A stretch of DNA of 56,073 bases from Nitrospira sp. CG24B (GTDB lineage: Bacteria; Nitrospirota; Nitrospiria; Nitrospirales; Nitrospiraceae), in the NCBI GenBank assembly GCA_002869845.2, contig NEWS02000004.1:482378-538450 (forward strand). The letters are read 5' to 3'. The notes beneath the pieces are model-generated. The model worked only from the letters and a program-made list of their open reading frames with translations, ran no database searches and was not told the origin of the DNA. The position numbers and the translations under genes are program-made. Shown one piece after another: positions 9,214 through 17,707 of this stretch (position 1 is the first letter of the stretch; each line of letters starts with the position of its first letter).

Positions 9214-10014
9214 ATGTCTAGAATTTGGCTGACGATGATCATGCTCCTTTCATCTGTAGTCTTCGACGTGACGATGTCACGTGCGGGGCCTAGTGGCGAG
9301 TCTCGGTCGATCTCGTCGGCGTCCCGAGGTCCGATTCAACGGGCGACCGACACCGTTGTGGAGCGAGTGGCTGTCAGTGAGGTCAGCCCTGATCTGATTC
9401 GGAAGGCCATTCAGAAACATCTGGAGAGTGAATGGGGGCACAAGGTTAAGACGGTACAGGTGACGGTATTGGAGCCTGCGGATCCGGTGATGATTCCAGG
9501 CGGGACGGTCGAGTTGCAGGTCATTTCTAACTCGCTGGAAGAAGGTCTAGGACGGCGGAGGTTTCATGTGGAGGCGGTGGCAAACGGGAAATCTCGGAAA
9601 ATGATCCAGGTCGTTGCCGATATTGCGGCGATGATCGACGCGGTTGTTGTCACCCGCTTTCTGAAGGCCGACGAACTGATTGATATGAGCGATCTCAAAA
9701 CGGTCGGACTGCGGATTCAGCAGGTGAATCATCCCTTCATTACCGATCAAGGAGAGGTCATCGGAAAGAGCGCGTCACGGCCTCTTCCGCCCGAGACACC
9801 GCTACGCCCAGCCTTTGTGAAGCCTCCATTGGTGATCAAGAAGGGTGATCGAGTCCTCATCGAGGCGCGGCGAGGAGGTCTGTCGATTCGGGCCAATGGC
9901 GTGACGAAAGCGAACGGACAAGTCGGACAGACCGTTATGGTCACGAACCTCGATTCCGGTAGAGAACTAAGAGCCAAAGTGGTGGCTCCAAGTCTTGTTG
10001 AGGTGGAGTTCTAG
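9214..10014 (+). CDS. flgA: Flagellar P-ring assembly chaperone FlgA
   Basis: FlgA is a periplasmic chaperone that helps FlgI assemble into the P ring. I choose the ATG at 9214 because TAAGGAG lies just upstream and the protein then begins with a signal peptide (SRIWLTMIMLLSSVVF). An earlier in-frame ATG at 9181 lies inside flgG and has no such support. The 266-residue product carries a C-terminal SAF-type domain with KKGDRVLIEARRGGLSIRA, the usual FlgA signature. It is followed closely by flgH. Confidence 0.93.
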   Translation: MSRIWLTMIMLLSSVVFDVTMSRAGPSGESRSISSASRGPIQRATDTVVERVAVSEVSPDLIRKAIQKHLESEWGHKVKTVQVTVLEPADPVMIPGGTVELQVISNSLEEGLGRRRFHVEAVANGKSRKMIQVVADIAAMIDAVVVTRFLKADELIDMSDLKTVGLRIQQVNHPFITDQGEVIGKSASRPLPPETPLRPAFVKPPLVIKKGDRVLIEARRGGLSIRANGVTKANGQVGQTVMVTNLDSGRELRAKVVAPSLVEVEF

Positions 10015-10021
10015 CTGAATC

Positions 10022-10738
10022 GTGCCAGAGAACACCATGCACTTTCACTGTAATCTGTCTGTTCATATGGCCGTACGTAGCCTGATCATCACCATCGCAC
10101 TGCAAGGATGTTCAAGCCCGCCGAGCCCGTCGAGCAAGGTGACTGTGCCGCTGCTCCCTCCTCCAAGGACGCTGGGCTCGCTCTGGCAGGAAGAAAACGG
10201 ACGAGCCTATCTCTATGAGGACATGCGTGCCATGCGGATCGGGGATATTCTGACCGTGAAAATCTCCGAAGTTCATAAAGGGTCAAAGTCAGCCGATACG
10301 GCGGTTCAACGGGATTCGACGATTAAGAACGGCATGGTCGGCAGCGGTATGGGATATATCGGGCTTCCAGGGATCCGCTTCAGCGATGAAACGAAGCGTG
10401 GATTCGGAATCAATGCGAGCGCCAATAACAAGTTTGATGGGAAAGGTTCCACCAATCGTGAAGGCACATTGACAGGGACCATCTCTGCGATCGTGACAGA
10501 GGTGCTTCCCAACGGGGATCTTCGGATCGAGGGGCGGCGTGAGGTCAGCGTCAACAGTGAAAAACAGCTGATGACGATCGGTGGGATTGTCCGGCGTGTG
10601 GATGTGGATACCAAGAATACAGTGGCCTCAAGTGCTATTGCGGACGCTAAAATCGAATATTCAGGCCTGGGTGTGCTGGACGATGTGCAGCGACCTGGGT
10701 GGTTGATCCGTATTCTTAATTGGGTCTATCCGTTCTGA
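10022..10738 (+). CDS. flgH: Flagellar L-ring lipoprotein FlgH
   Basis: FlgH forms the outer-membrane L ring around the rod. The 238-residue product has a hydrophobic segment ending in a lipobox-like ALQGC, with the putative lipidated cysteine at residue 30 from the GTG start. The conserved middle (SLWQEENGRAYLYEDMRAMRIGD split over residues 56-80) and the C-terminal DVQRPGWLIRILNW region fit the family. The start is uncertain: GTG at 10022, ATG at 10037 and ATG at 10067 all keep the lipobox. Confidence 0.95.
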   Translation: MPENTMHFHCNLSVHMAVRSLIITIALQGCSSPPSPSSKVTVPLLPPPRTLGSLWQEENGRAYLYEDMRAMRIGDILTVKISEVHKGSKSADTAVQRDSTIKNGMVGSGMGYIGLPGIRFSDETKRGFGINASANNKFDGKGSTNREGTLTGTISAIVTEVLPNGDLRIEGRREVSVNSEKQLMTIGGIVRRVDVDTKNTVASSAIADAKIEYSGLGVLDDVQRPGWLIRILNWVYPF

Positions 10739-10752
10739 GGAGAAGAAGGGCT

Positions 10753-11028
10753 ATGACGGTTCCGCCGAGACGCAAACCGACTCCGAGAAGCATGCTCAAG
10801 CGGCGTCCGTTGAATCTCCGTACGCTCCAAATGATGGTGCGGAGTGGGGTTGTCCGACGGGCTGATTTTGATCCTCCCATGTTCGGGAGCAGAACGCAAT
10901 TCCATGCGTTTGATGATGCTGATCACGCCTCGGGGAAAGAATTAGCTTCTGAGCAAGGATGGTTGTCGCGCATCATACTTGGTCCTCGGTTACAGGTCTC
11001 AGCTCCCAAACGTTCGTGGAGAGGATAG
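10753..11028 (+). CDS. Small basic protein between flgH and flgI, unknown
   Basis: This 91-residue frame fills the gap between flgH and flgI and starts 14 bases after the flgH stop with a GAGAAGAAGG ribosome-binding site. The first 45 residues are very rich in Arg, Lys and Pro, including TLQMMVRSGVVRR, and the rest is mixed. No signal peptide or membrane segment is visible. I do not recognise it. The tight packing and ribosome-binding site favour a real gene, but composition alone does not prove it. A role with the rings is only suggested by position. Confidence 0.5.
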   Translation: MTVPPRRKPTPRSMLKRRPLNLRTLQMMVRSGVVRRADFDPPMFGSRTQFHAFDDADHASGKELASEQGWLSRIILGPRLQVSAPKRSWRG

Positions 11029-11039
11029 GTGCCTCACAC

Positions 11040-12179
11040 ATGTTCATACGGTGGATTTCTCTAGTCAGTGTGTTGGTCCTGACCTGTGGTTTATTTACAC
11101 CCTCCGGCGCCGATGCGGTGAGGATCAAGGATATCGGTGTGATTGAAGGAGTTCGCGAAAACCAGCTGCTTGGGTACGGTTTGGTGGTTGGTCTGGACAG
11201 TACCGGCGACCGAGTCATCGGCGGACAGTTCACGATTCAGGCGATGATGTCCATGCTGAATAAAATGGGTGTCAATCTGGTGATCGACCCCATCCAGTTA
11301 CTGACAAGAAATATTGCCTCGGTGATGGTGACTGCCAAACTTCCTCCATTCTCAAAGCCAGGAATGACGCTGGACGTCATGGTGTCGTCGATGGCGAACG
11401 CCAAAAGCCTGCAAGGCGGGACGCTCCTGCTCACGCCGTTAAAAGCAGCCAATCAGCAAGTATTTGCCGTCGCGCAGGGACCAGTCTCAATCGGTGGTTT
11501 TCTTGGTGGGACGGGAGGGGCGGGTGGCGCGACAGTGACGAAGAATCATCAGGCGGCCGGTGTAGTTCCCGGTGGCGCCATTATCGAGAAGGAGCTCCCT
11601 GTCGACATTGACTCATGGGCAACTGTTTCTGTGCTGCTCCGACAACCCGATTTTACGACTGCCATCAGGACTGCCGAGGCCATCGAGAGTGCCTTTGGGA
11701 AAGGCAGTGCATCAGCCACGAATGCCGGATCTGTGAAGGCGACGATCCCTCAAGTGTTTCAGGGGCGCGTCGTCGAATATATCGCATCGATTGAGGGGCT
11801 CGATGTGACCGTCGATTCTGTAGCAAAAGTCGTGGTGAATGAACGGACTGGGACGGTGGTGCTGGGAGAACATGTGCGGATTTCCACATGCGCGATTTCT
11901 CATGGTAATCTCACGATCTCTGTCAAGAACACATTGAACGTGTCGCAGCCGACGGCGCCGCTCATTGGTTCGTCCGCAGGACAGACGACCGTCACACCGG
12001 ATGTGCAGACAGAGGTCAAAGAGCAGGAATCGAGGCTCCTGGTGGTGGATGAGACGGTAACATTGGGGGAGGTCGTACGGGCTCTCAATGCAGTAGGAGT
12101 GACGCCGCGTGATCTTGTCGCAATACTTTCGGCTCTGAGGTCGGCAGGAGCGCTGCAAGCGAACCTTGAAATTATTTAG
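11040..12179 (+). CDS. flgI: Flagellar P-ring protein FlgI
   Basis: FlgI assembles into the periplasmic P ring that acts as a bushing for the rod. I place the start at ATG 11040 because the protein then opens with a clear signal peptide, cleaved near SGADA before VRIKDIG. Upstream in-frame starts overlap the preceding small ORF. The mature part carries the hallmark GYGLVVGLDSTGD and SSMANAKSLQGGTLLLTPL segments and a normal 379-residue length. FlgA, encoded two genes upstream, is its chaperone. Confidence 0.97.
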   Translation: MFIRWISLVSVLVLTCGLFTPSGADAVRIKDIGVIEGVRENQLLGYGLVVGLDSTGDRVIGGQFTIQAMMSMLNKMGVNLVIDPIQLLTRNIASVMVTAKLPPFSKPGMTLDVMVSSMANAKSLQGGTLLLTPLKAANQQVFAVAQGPVSIGGFLGGTGGAGGATVTKNHQAAGVVPGGAIIEKELPVDIDSWATVSVLLRQPDFTTAIRTAEAIESAFGKGSASATNAGSVKATIPQVFQGRVVEYIASIEGLDVTVDSVAKVVVNERTGTVVLGEHVRISTCAISHGNLTISVKNTLNVSQPTAPLIGSSAGQTTVTPDVQTEVKEQESRLLVVDETVTLGEVVRALNAVGVTPRDLVAILSALRSAGALQANLEII

Positions 12180-12187
12180 ATGGACGA

Positions 12188-12586
12188 ATGATAGATATGA
12201 AAACTCTAGAACAATACGGAATCCATTCAGGGCTCTCTTCACCAGCATACGTGGATCCTGGACTGACCGGACGCGCGAGTCATCTTGTGTCTCAGGTGAA
12301 TGCCTCAACATCGCAGGACCCTGTTGCGGCACGTCAACAAATGGTCCAAGCTGGGAAGCAGTTCGAAGCGTATTTTGTCTCGTATTTACTGAAGGTTATG
12401 AGGGAAACGGTTCCTGAGGGAAGCATCACGAACAAGCAAGGAGCGTATTTTTACTCATTTTATGACGAGGAAATTGGGAAACGGGCAGCCGAGTCTGGGG
12501 GGATAGGCATTGCCAAGATGGTTCAGGAGTATGCGCAACAATATTTTGCATCATCGCCCCCAGAACGCTCAAGTTCTTCTGGGTAG
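12188..12586 (+). CDS. flgJ: Rod-binding protein, FlgJ N-terminal domain only
   Basis: This 132-residue protein matches the rod-cap half of FlgJ: QAGKQFEAYFVSYLLKVMRE, then a GGIGIAKMVQEY C-terminal helix. The muramidase domain that enterobacterial FlgJ carries is absent, which is common outside Beta- and Gammaproteobacteria, so a separate peptidoglycan hydrolase must open the wall. It follows flgI by 8 bases. The last 20 bases of the gene overlap a predicted sigma-28 promoter for flgM. The start could also be the ATG at 12197. Confidence 0.9.
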   Translation: MIDMKTLEQYGIHSGLSSPAYVDPGLTGRASHLVSQVNASTSQDPVAARQQMVQAGKQFEAYFVSYLLKVMRETVPEGSITNKQGAYFYSFYDEEIGKRAAESGGIGIAKMVQEYAQQYFASSPPERSSSSG

Positions 12587-12596
12587 AAACCGATAA
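12569..12596 (+). promoter_or_regulatory. Predicted sigma-28 promoter of flgM
   Basis: TCAAGTTC-N12-ACCGATAA, overlapping the end of flgJ and about 78 bases before flgM. It agrees closely with the FliA consensus TAAAGTTT-N11-GCCGATAA apart from one extra spacer base. FlgM transcribed by the sigma factor it inhibits gives negative feedback, as in Salmonella class 3 flgM transcription. Confidence 0.75.
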
Positions 12597-12673
12597 GAAG
12601 CTCGACCGGGGTAAAGTCCATAATTCTCTCGGACTGAGAGCTGAGAGGCGAGAGCCGGGGAAGGAGCGGTAAC

Positions 12674-12979
12674 ATGCAGATTTCAGGTCATGGGAAGGTA
12701 GATCATCTTGCCAAACTGTTACTTGGGGTTCAAGACACCGAGGCAGCAAGTAGTCGGCAAGCGGCTGCTCGCACCCAGGTGGGTAAAGATGAGGTTCAGA
12801 TTTCAGCCCAAGCGAAGGAACTTCAACGGATTCGGGAGCTGGCCAATCAGCCTGACCCTGGACGGGCTGAGCAGGTGGAGCGCATCAGGCGCGCGCTTGA
12901 CAGCGGCACGTACGATATCAGTGGCCGCGCGGTTGGCGATGCCATCGTGAAACAGGTTCTAACCGACGCCGTACTCTGA
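12674..12979 (+). CDS. flgM: Anti-sigma-28 factor FlgM
   Basis: FlgM binds and inhibits FliA in the cytoplasm and is exported through the finished hook, which releases late gene expression. The 101-residue product has the family form: a polar, probably disordered N-terminal half, then a C-terminal FliA-binding region with DEVQISAQAKELQRIRELA and VERIRRALDSGTYDISGRAV. The ribosome-binding site GGAAGGAG is strong. Its own sigma-28 promoter is predicted at 12569-12596, and flgN and flgK follow. Confidence 0.95.
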   Translation: MQISGHGKVDHLAKLLLGVQDTEAASSRQAAARTQVGKDEVQISAQAKELQRIRELANQPDPGRAEQVERIRRALDSGTYDISGRAVGDAIVKQVLTDAVL

Positions 12980-13038
12980 GCATCTTCGATCCCGCGTAGG
13001 TGGGAAAGCGACGAACGGGTCTCCGATATGGCCCATGG

Positions 13039-13563
13039 ATGGGCAGGTTGTCGATCGTGAATGCGTCAATTTCTCTCGAACAGTTGACCCATCTCCTCAC
13101 CCGCGAATCCGTGCAGTGCGATCTCCTGTCACAAAACATCACGCAAGAGCGGGAAGCCATCAAGTGCATGGCGCTTCAGGATTTCGTCTCGATCAATCAA
13201 TCAAGGATTTCAATTCTTGAGTGCTTTCACAGTCTAAAGGAAGAACTGGATGGTTTGCTTGAGCGCTTGGCAGTTGCCTGCCACGTACCAGAAACGGGGC
13301 GAACGCTGACAGAAATTCTACGTCAGACGCAAAGCCCACAGGCAGGCATTATTCTAGAACAGTATGAGCGGCTTGCGGAGAAGGTCCGTGCAGTGAAGCG
13401 CGATATCGCGGTCAATCAAGTACTGATCAAGAGCGTTCAATCATTTCTTATTCGGGCGATGGAGGCTCACCGCCAACCGCCTCCGGGGGATGACCTCTAT
13501 ACCGTGTCTGGATCTCGAAGCAAGAGCGGCATGCCGGCGGCGTTGCTCAAGCGGCAGGGGTGA
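13039..13563 (+). CDS. flgN: FlgN-type export chaperone for hook-junction proteins
   Basis: FlgN keeps FlgK and FlgL export-competent in the cytoplasm. The product (174 residues from this ATG) is almost all alpha-helical, with a long coiled-coil stretch and the YERLAEKVRAVKRDIAVNQ region typical of FlgN-family proteins. It lies between flgM and flgK, the standard location. Sequence conservation in this family is low, so the call rests on helix pattern plus position. The start is uncertain: GTG at 13000 or GTG at 13057 are alternatives and no ribosome-binding site is decisive. Confidence 0.85.
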   Translation: MGRLSIVNASISLEQLTHLLTRESVQCDLLSQNITQEREAIKCMALQDFVSINQSRISILECFHSLKEELDGLLERLAVACHVPETGRTLTEILRQTQSPQAGIILEQYERLAEKVRAVKRDIAVNQVLIKSVQSFLIRAMEAHRQPPPGDDLYTVSGSRSKSGMPAALLKRQG

Positions 13564-13569
13564 CTATCG

Positions 13570-15594
13570 ATGGGACTGAATAGCTTACTCGATATTGCGA
13601 AGTCAGCCCTTTTCACTGCTCAACAGGCGTTGACGGTGACCGGTCACAACATCAGTAACGTCAACACGCCAGGTTTTTCCAGACAGGAAGTCATCCTAAC
13701 AGAAGAACGGCCTGTTGACGGCAGCCCCGGACAAGTCGGTACGGGCGTGAAAGTAGAGCAAATTCGTCGAGCAGTGGACATATTTTTGAATCGTGAACTG
13801 ACGAACTCTCAGGAAGGCTTAGGCCAATTTACCGTCACCAGCGATGAGCTGAAGAGATTGGAGAGTGTATTCGGTGATACTCGCGGGCAGGGGTTGGCGG
13901 GACAACTAAATGAGTTTTTTAAGGCGCTGCAGGATGCGACGACGACGCCTTCCCAGACTACCCCTCGCTCAGTGGTTTTAGCAAAAGCCTCGACGCTGGC
14001 GAGTACCTTCCATCAGATCAATGCAGATTTAACCGATACTCGTCGTGCTGTGGACGTGCAAATTGGTGTGACGATCAGTGAGATCAATGGCTTCACCAGA
14101 AAGATCGCTGAATTTAATGGACAGATTAAATCAGCAGAGGTCAGTGGTCAAAATGCCAATGACCTTCGAGATCAGCGGGACCTGGCAATTAATGAGTTGG
14201 CCTCACGCGTAGAGGTGTCGACTCTTGATCGATCTGATGGTACCGTCTCAGTGTTTACGGCTCGTGGACTGGTCTTGGTTGAGCAGGAAACGACACGCAA
14301 TCTCATTGGGGTTGAATCATCGGATAACCAGGGCCTTCTGGACATTGGCTACGACATCGGAGGAACCCAGCCGAGCATCATCAGTGACTTAGTTTCCAGC
14401 GGAAAACTCCGTGGGCTTCTAGACGTGCGAGATGGAACGATTCCTTCAGTCCAACGAGGAATCGACGCGCTGGCGGGATCAATATTGAATGAGGTGAATC
14501 AAATTCATCGCAGGGGATACGGTCTCGATGGCTCTACCGGGCAAGACCTCTTTTCTGGACTATCCGTTACCACCAACGCGCCGATCAAAAATAGTGGGTC
14601 TGGCCTGATCAGCAACGGAACAGTGACGGCACCGAGTGTCCTGACCTTCCATGACTATGAGATCAAGTTCAGTGGGGCGAGCGGTTATACGATCGTCGAT
14701 GCAACGACTGGGACCGGCATCAAAGGCAATTACACAGGAACGGCAATCGTTCCTCCGACCGTCGATGCTCCGTTCAACATTATTGGGGGGGGGAACGATA
14801 CGTTGATTGTCTCAGTAGATGGAACAACATCGGGAACCATTACGCTGAGTGGGGTGGCATCCCCAGGCCAACCCTATACCTCAGGCGCAGCACTGGCAAT
14901 GGAACTTGAAAGCAAAATCAACGCGGACGCCACGCTTGTTGCCGCCGGTCGGCAGGTAGCGGTGGTGTTTGATAGCACGACCAATCGATTGGTGCTGCGC
15001 TCAAATTCTGTCGGTGGGACGAGTTTAGTTGATGTGACTGGAGGAACCGCACGGGGGGGGCTCGGGTTATCTGCCGGGACCAGCACTGCCGCATCCGGTA
15101 CCTATAGTGGTCCACAAACATTTAACATTGATGGGATCTCCGTTACGGTTACTGGAGCGCCAGCTGCCAATGATGTCTTGAGCGTGAACACTCGTGAGAA
15201 CGCTGCGAGAGATCTGACTGTTGCCCTCTCAGATCCATCCAAGATCGCCCTATCCTCGACGCGCGCTGGGGTTCCTGGGAACAACCAAAATGGACTGGCG
15301 CTTGTTAGTCTCCAGTCGAAAGCCGTTGGTGGGCTAGATAAGACGACGTTCTTCGATGCGTATCGCAAGACCGCAACGAACCTCGGAATTGCCTCGCAGG
15401 TGGCGAGCCAGCGCCTCGATGCGGAAGAAATTCGGCATGAGCAACTACAGAACTTCCATGCGCAAGTGTCCGGTGTTTCGCTAGATGAAGAGCTCGTCAA
15501 TCTCCTCAAGTATCAGCGGGCGTTTGAAGCCGCTTCGCGCATGATCGTCGCTGCCGATGAAATGATGTCGACCTTGATCTCGCTTAAACGATAG
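13570..15594 (+). CDS. flgK: Hook-filament junction protein FlgK (HAP1)
   Basis: FlgK forms the first junction layer between hook and filament. The 674-residue product starts with GLNSLLDIAKSALFTAQQAL and the rod motif GHNISNVNTPGFSRQ. It ends with the family helix NLLKYQRAFEAASRMIVAAD. A large central insertion (about residues 345-540) is rich in Gly, Thr and Ser and contains modules that recur in FlgL. Runs of nine G near 14785 and eight G near 15053 lie within it. An AGGGG ribosome-binding site precedes the ATG, 6 bases after flgN. Confidence 0.96.
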   Translation: MGLNSLLDIAKSALFTAQQALTVTGHNISNVNTPGFSRQEVILTEERPVDGSPGQVGTGVKVEQIRRAVDIFLNRELTNSQEGLGQFTVTSDELKRLESVFGDTRGQGLAGQLNEFFKALQDATTTPSQTTPRSVVLAKASTLASTFHQINADLTDTRRAVDVQIGVTISEINGFTRKIAEFNGQIKSAEVSGQNANDLRDQRDLAINELASRVEVSTLDRSDGTVSVFTARGLVLVEQETTRNLIGVESSDNQGLLDIGYDIGGTQPSIISDLVSSGKLRGLLDVRDGTIPSVQRGIDALAGSILNEVNQIHRRGYGLDGSTGQDLFSGLSVTTNAPIKNSGSGLISNGTVTAPSVLTFHDYEIKFSGASGYTIVDATTGTGIKGNYTGTAIVPPTVDAPFNIIGGGNDTLIVSVDGTTSGTITLSGVASPGQPYTSGAALAMELESKINADATLVAAGRQVAVVFDSTTNRLVLRSNSVGGTSLVDVTGGTARGGLGLSAGTSTAASGTYSGPQTFNIDGISVTVTGAPAANDVLSVNTRENAARDLTVALSDPSKIALSSTRAGVPGNNQNGLALVSLQSKAVGGLDKTTFFDAYRKTATNLGIASQVASQRLDAEEIRHEQLQNFHAQVSGVSLDEELVNLLKYQRAFEAASRMIVAADEMMSTLISLKR

Positions 15595-15609
15595 GCGAAG
15601 GAGCATGCT

Positions 15610-17379
15610 ATGCGCGTGACGGAACAACAGGTTTTTGGATTCTTGCTCAACAACTATCAGCGAGCTCGATCCAAAGCGTTAGAGTTGCAGGAGCATCTTG
15701 CCACTGGCAAGCAGGTGCTGCAACCTTCCGATGATCCCGGCCGTTTCCACCGGATCGTTGGAGAAAAAACGACCCTGGCAAAACTAGAGCAGCATCTTCG
15801 CAATGTGGGGGCGGCAAACACGCGGGTTGACTTAGCGGATACCGCGCTCCAAGGGACTACGACGTCTCTCTCTCGCATTAGACAGCTGGCGGTTCAATAT
15901 GCGTCCGATACCCATGGCGCGGCGGATCGGGCCACCGGTGGACATGAAATCAAAGAGTTACTCCAACATCTGCTCCAACTAGGAAACACCGAGTTTGATG
16001 AGAACCAACCAGTGTTCGGTGGTACGAGCCGCCACGGGTTCGCTGCGGGATTGGCGCTGGCTACACCAGTTACACTGACGAACGCTGTTACAGATACCTT
16101 GACCGTCAAGGTCGACGGCGTCACGTCGGGCACGATAGACCTAACTGGAGGTACCGAGACGCTTGGCGGTCCCGAATTAGCCGCGAGAGTGCAGAGCAGT
16201 ATCAATGCCGATTCAGCTTTAGTTGCAGCGGGGAAAAGCGTCTCTGTCACTTATGCAGATGGTCGCCTTGCCGTTTCTTCCAATTCCGAAGGACCGACTT
16301 CGAAAGTAGAAGTGGTGGGGGGGTCGGCTCGGGCTCTGCTTGGGTTCAACGGCGGTAGTGTCGGCGTCGGCACTGCAACTTTTGTGACAACAGTGGCGAC
16401 AGATTCTGCAGCCACGAACAGTGGAGGGGCGTTGGTCTCGCAAGGGGAAATCGTGAGTGCGAGTGCGATCTCTTTCGATAACTATGCCTTAAGATTCACA
16501 GGGTCTGGGTCTTTCGATGTCCTCAATATTTCAGCGCCGGTGACGGTGACCGCCAATTCTTCCAATGCTGGTCGCTTGGGCAGAATTGATGCTGGTATCG
16601 TGGATCCTCAGCGGATTACTCTTAACGCGTATGAAGTACAGTTTACTTCAGCGTCACAGTATTCGGTCCTGAATACGGCTACAGGAACGACCATTTCAAC
16701 TGGGAACTCCTACGTGTCGGGCGGTGCCATCGAATTCGATGGCCTCCGTGTGGTACTTGCAAATGGGCAACAGGGAGGACCTGTTACCGGGGATCGATTC
16801 GCGGTCGCAGTTGCTCCGAAAACAGTCCTTTCAAATCAGCCTTACACATCGGGTGGTCCGATCGTTTTTGACGGAATTCAATTGAGCATCACCAACGGCG
16901 CTTCAGCGCCGGCTGCGGGAGATCTGTTCCGTGTCGTGGCACACACGAAGTATGCAGGAGATTCCGGAAGCCATCTCATTGAAGTGGCGGACGGGGAGGT
17001 TATTTCCACCAACGTGCCGGGCGATAGAGCGTTCAGCGGGTCCACCGTCAATCTCTTCGATACAGTGCAACGTCTCCTCGCGGCGTTACGAGGAAACTTC
17101 AAAGCCGGAATTGTTGAGAGCTTGGGTGATCTTGATCGAGCCATCAGTCAAGTGTCTACAGCGTTGGGCACCATCGGTGCCGTGACGAACCGATTGGAAT
17201 CCACTTCTGTGGCCTTGCAGGAGTCCAAAGATTTGGCGACAAACCAGCTGTCGTCATTCGAAGACATCGATCTGGCACGAACTATCTCGGATTTGACGCT
17301 GCAAGAGTACGCGATTCAGGCGGCGGGTGCCACGCTTGGCCGGCTGTTTGATAACTCCCTTCTCAAGCATCTGCGGTGA
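15610..17379 (+). CDS. flgL: Hook-filament junction protein FlgL (HAP3)
   Basis: FlgL forms the second junction layer onto which flagellin polymerises. The 589-residue product opens with MRVTEQQVFGFLLNNYQRAR and a flagellin-like QPSDDPGRFHRI stretch. It closes with the conserved SFEDIDLARTISDLTLQEYA helix. It is much longer than the roughly 300-residue enterobacterial FlgL because of a repetitive beta-rich centre (about residues 150-470) related to modules in FlgK. A run of seven G lies near 16320. A GAAGGAG ribosome-binding site precedes the start. Confidence 0.95.
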   Translation: MRVTEQQVFGFLLNNYQRARSKALELQEHLATGKQVLQPSDDPGRFHRIVGEKTTLAKLEQHLRNVGAANTRVDLADTALQGTTTSLSRIRQLAVQYASDTHGAADRATGGHEIKELLQHLLQLGNTEFDENQPVFGGTSRHGFAAGLALATPVTLTNAVTDTLTVKVDGVTSGTIDLTGGTETLGGPELAARVQSSINADSALVAAGKSVSVTYADGRLAVSSNSEGPTSKVEVVGGSARALLGFNGGSVGVGTATFVTTVATDSAATNSGGALVSQGEIVSASAISFDNYALRFTGSGSFDVLNISAPVTVTANSSNAGRLGRIDAGIVDPQRITLNAYEVQFTSASQYSVLNTATGTTISTGNSYVSGGAIEFDGLRVVLANGQQGGPVTGDRFAVAVAPKTVLSNQPYTSGGPIVFDGIQLSITNGASAPAAGDLFRVVAHTKYAGDSGSHLIEVADGEVISTNVPGDRAFSGSTVNLFDTVQRLLAALRGNFKAGIVESLGDLDRAISQVSTALGTIGAVTNRLESTSVALQESKDLATNQLSSFEDIDLARTISDLTLQEYAIQAAGATLGRLFDNSLLKHLR

Positions 17380-17388
17380 GTCTGCCTC

Positions 17389-17416
17389 TCAAGTTTGTCT
17401 CACGCATGGCCGATAG
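17389..17416 (+). promoter_or_regulatory. Predicted sigma-28 promoter of csrA-fliW
   Basis: TCAAGTTT-N12-GCCGATAG, just after the flgL stop and about 36 bases before the csrA start. Seven of eight bases match the FliA consensus in each box. Confidence 0.75.
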
Positions 17417-17434
17417 TTCAATGTGCCATTGTCC

Positions 17435-17448
17435 AGCTAGGGATGTCT
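17435..17448 (+). promoter_or_regulatory. CsrA site over the csrA ribosome-binding site
   Basis: AGGGATGT at 17439-17446 fits the core of the CsrA consensus RUACARGGAUGU (ARGGAUGU). It coincides with the only Shine-Dalgarno sequence before the csrA ATG, so bound CsrA should block its own translation. Confidence 0.5.
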
Positions 17449-17451
17449 TTT

Positions 17452-17697
17452 ATGTTAGTGCTCACACGACGACGTGGAGAAGGGGTTACGATTGGTCCCG
17501 ATATTCGTGTGATCGTCCTTGGTGTGAAGGGTGGACAAGTGAGACTTGGAATCGAAGCTCCATCTACCGTGGCCGTTCATCGAGAAGAAGTGTATGCACG
17601 GATTCAGGATGAGAACCGATTGGCCGCGAAGACCCAGGCTGTGCCTTTGGATGCCTTTCGCCGGTTAATCCCTCCGAAACAGCGCATTGCCTCATGA
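17452..17697 (+). CDS. csrA: Carbon storage / translational regulator CsrA
   Basis: CsrA is a dimeric RNA-binding protein that blocks translation by covering ribosome-binding sites with GGA motifs. The product begins [15 protein letters not shown] and contains [20 protein letters not shown] and the VHREEVY segment, all essential for RNA binding. It is 81 residues, slightly longer than usual. The ATG at 17452 follows AGGGA; upstream in-frame starts would add a non-family extension. It sits with fliW, its protein antagonist, as in many flagellar loci. Confidence 0.96.
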   Translation: MLVLTRRRGEGVTIGPDIRVIVLGVKGGQVRLGIEAPSTVAVHREEVYARIQDENRLAAKTQAVPLDAFRRLIPPKQRIAS

Positions 17698-17707
17698 GGT
17701 TGCATCA

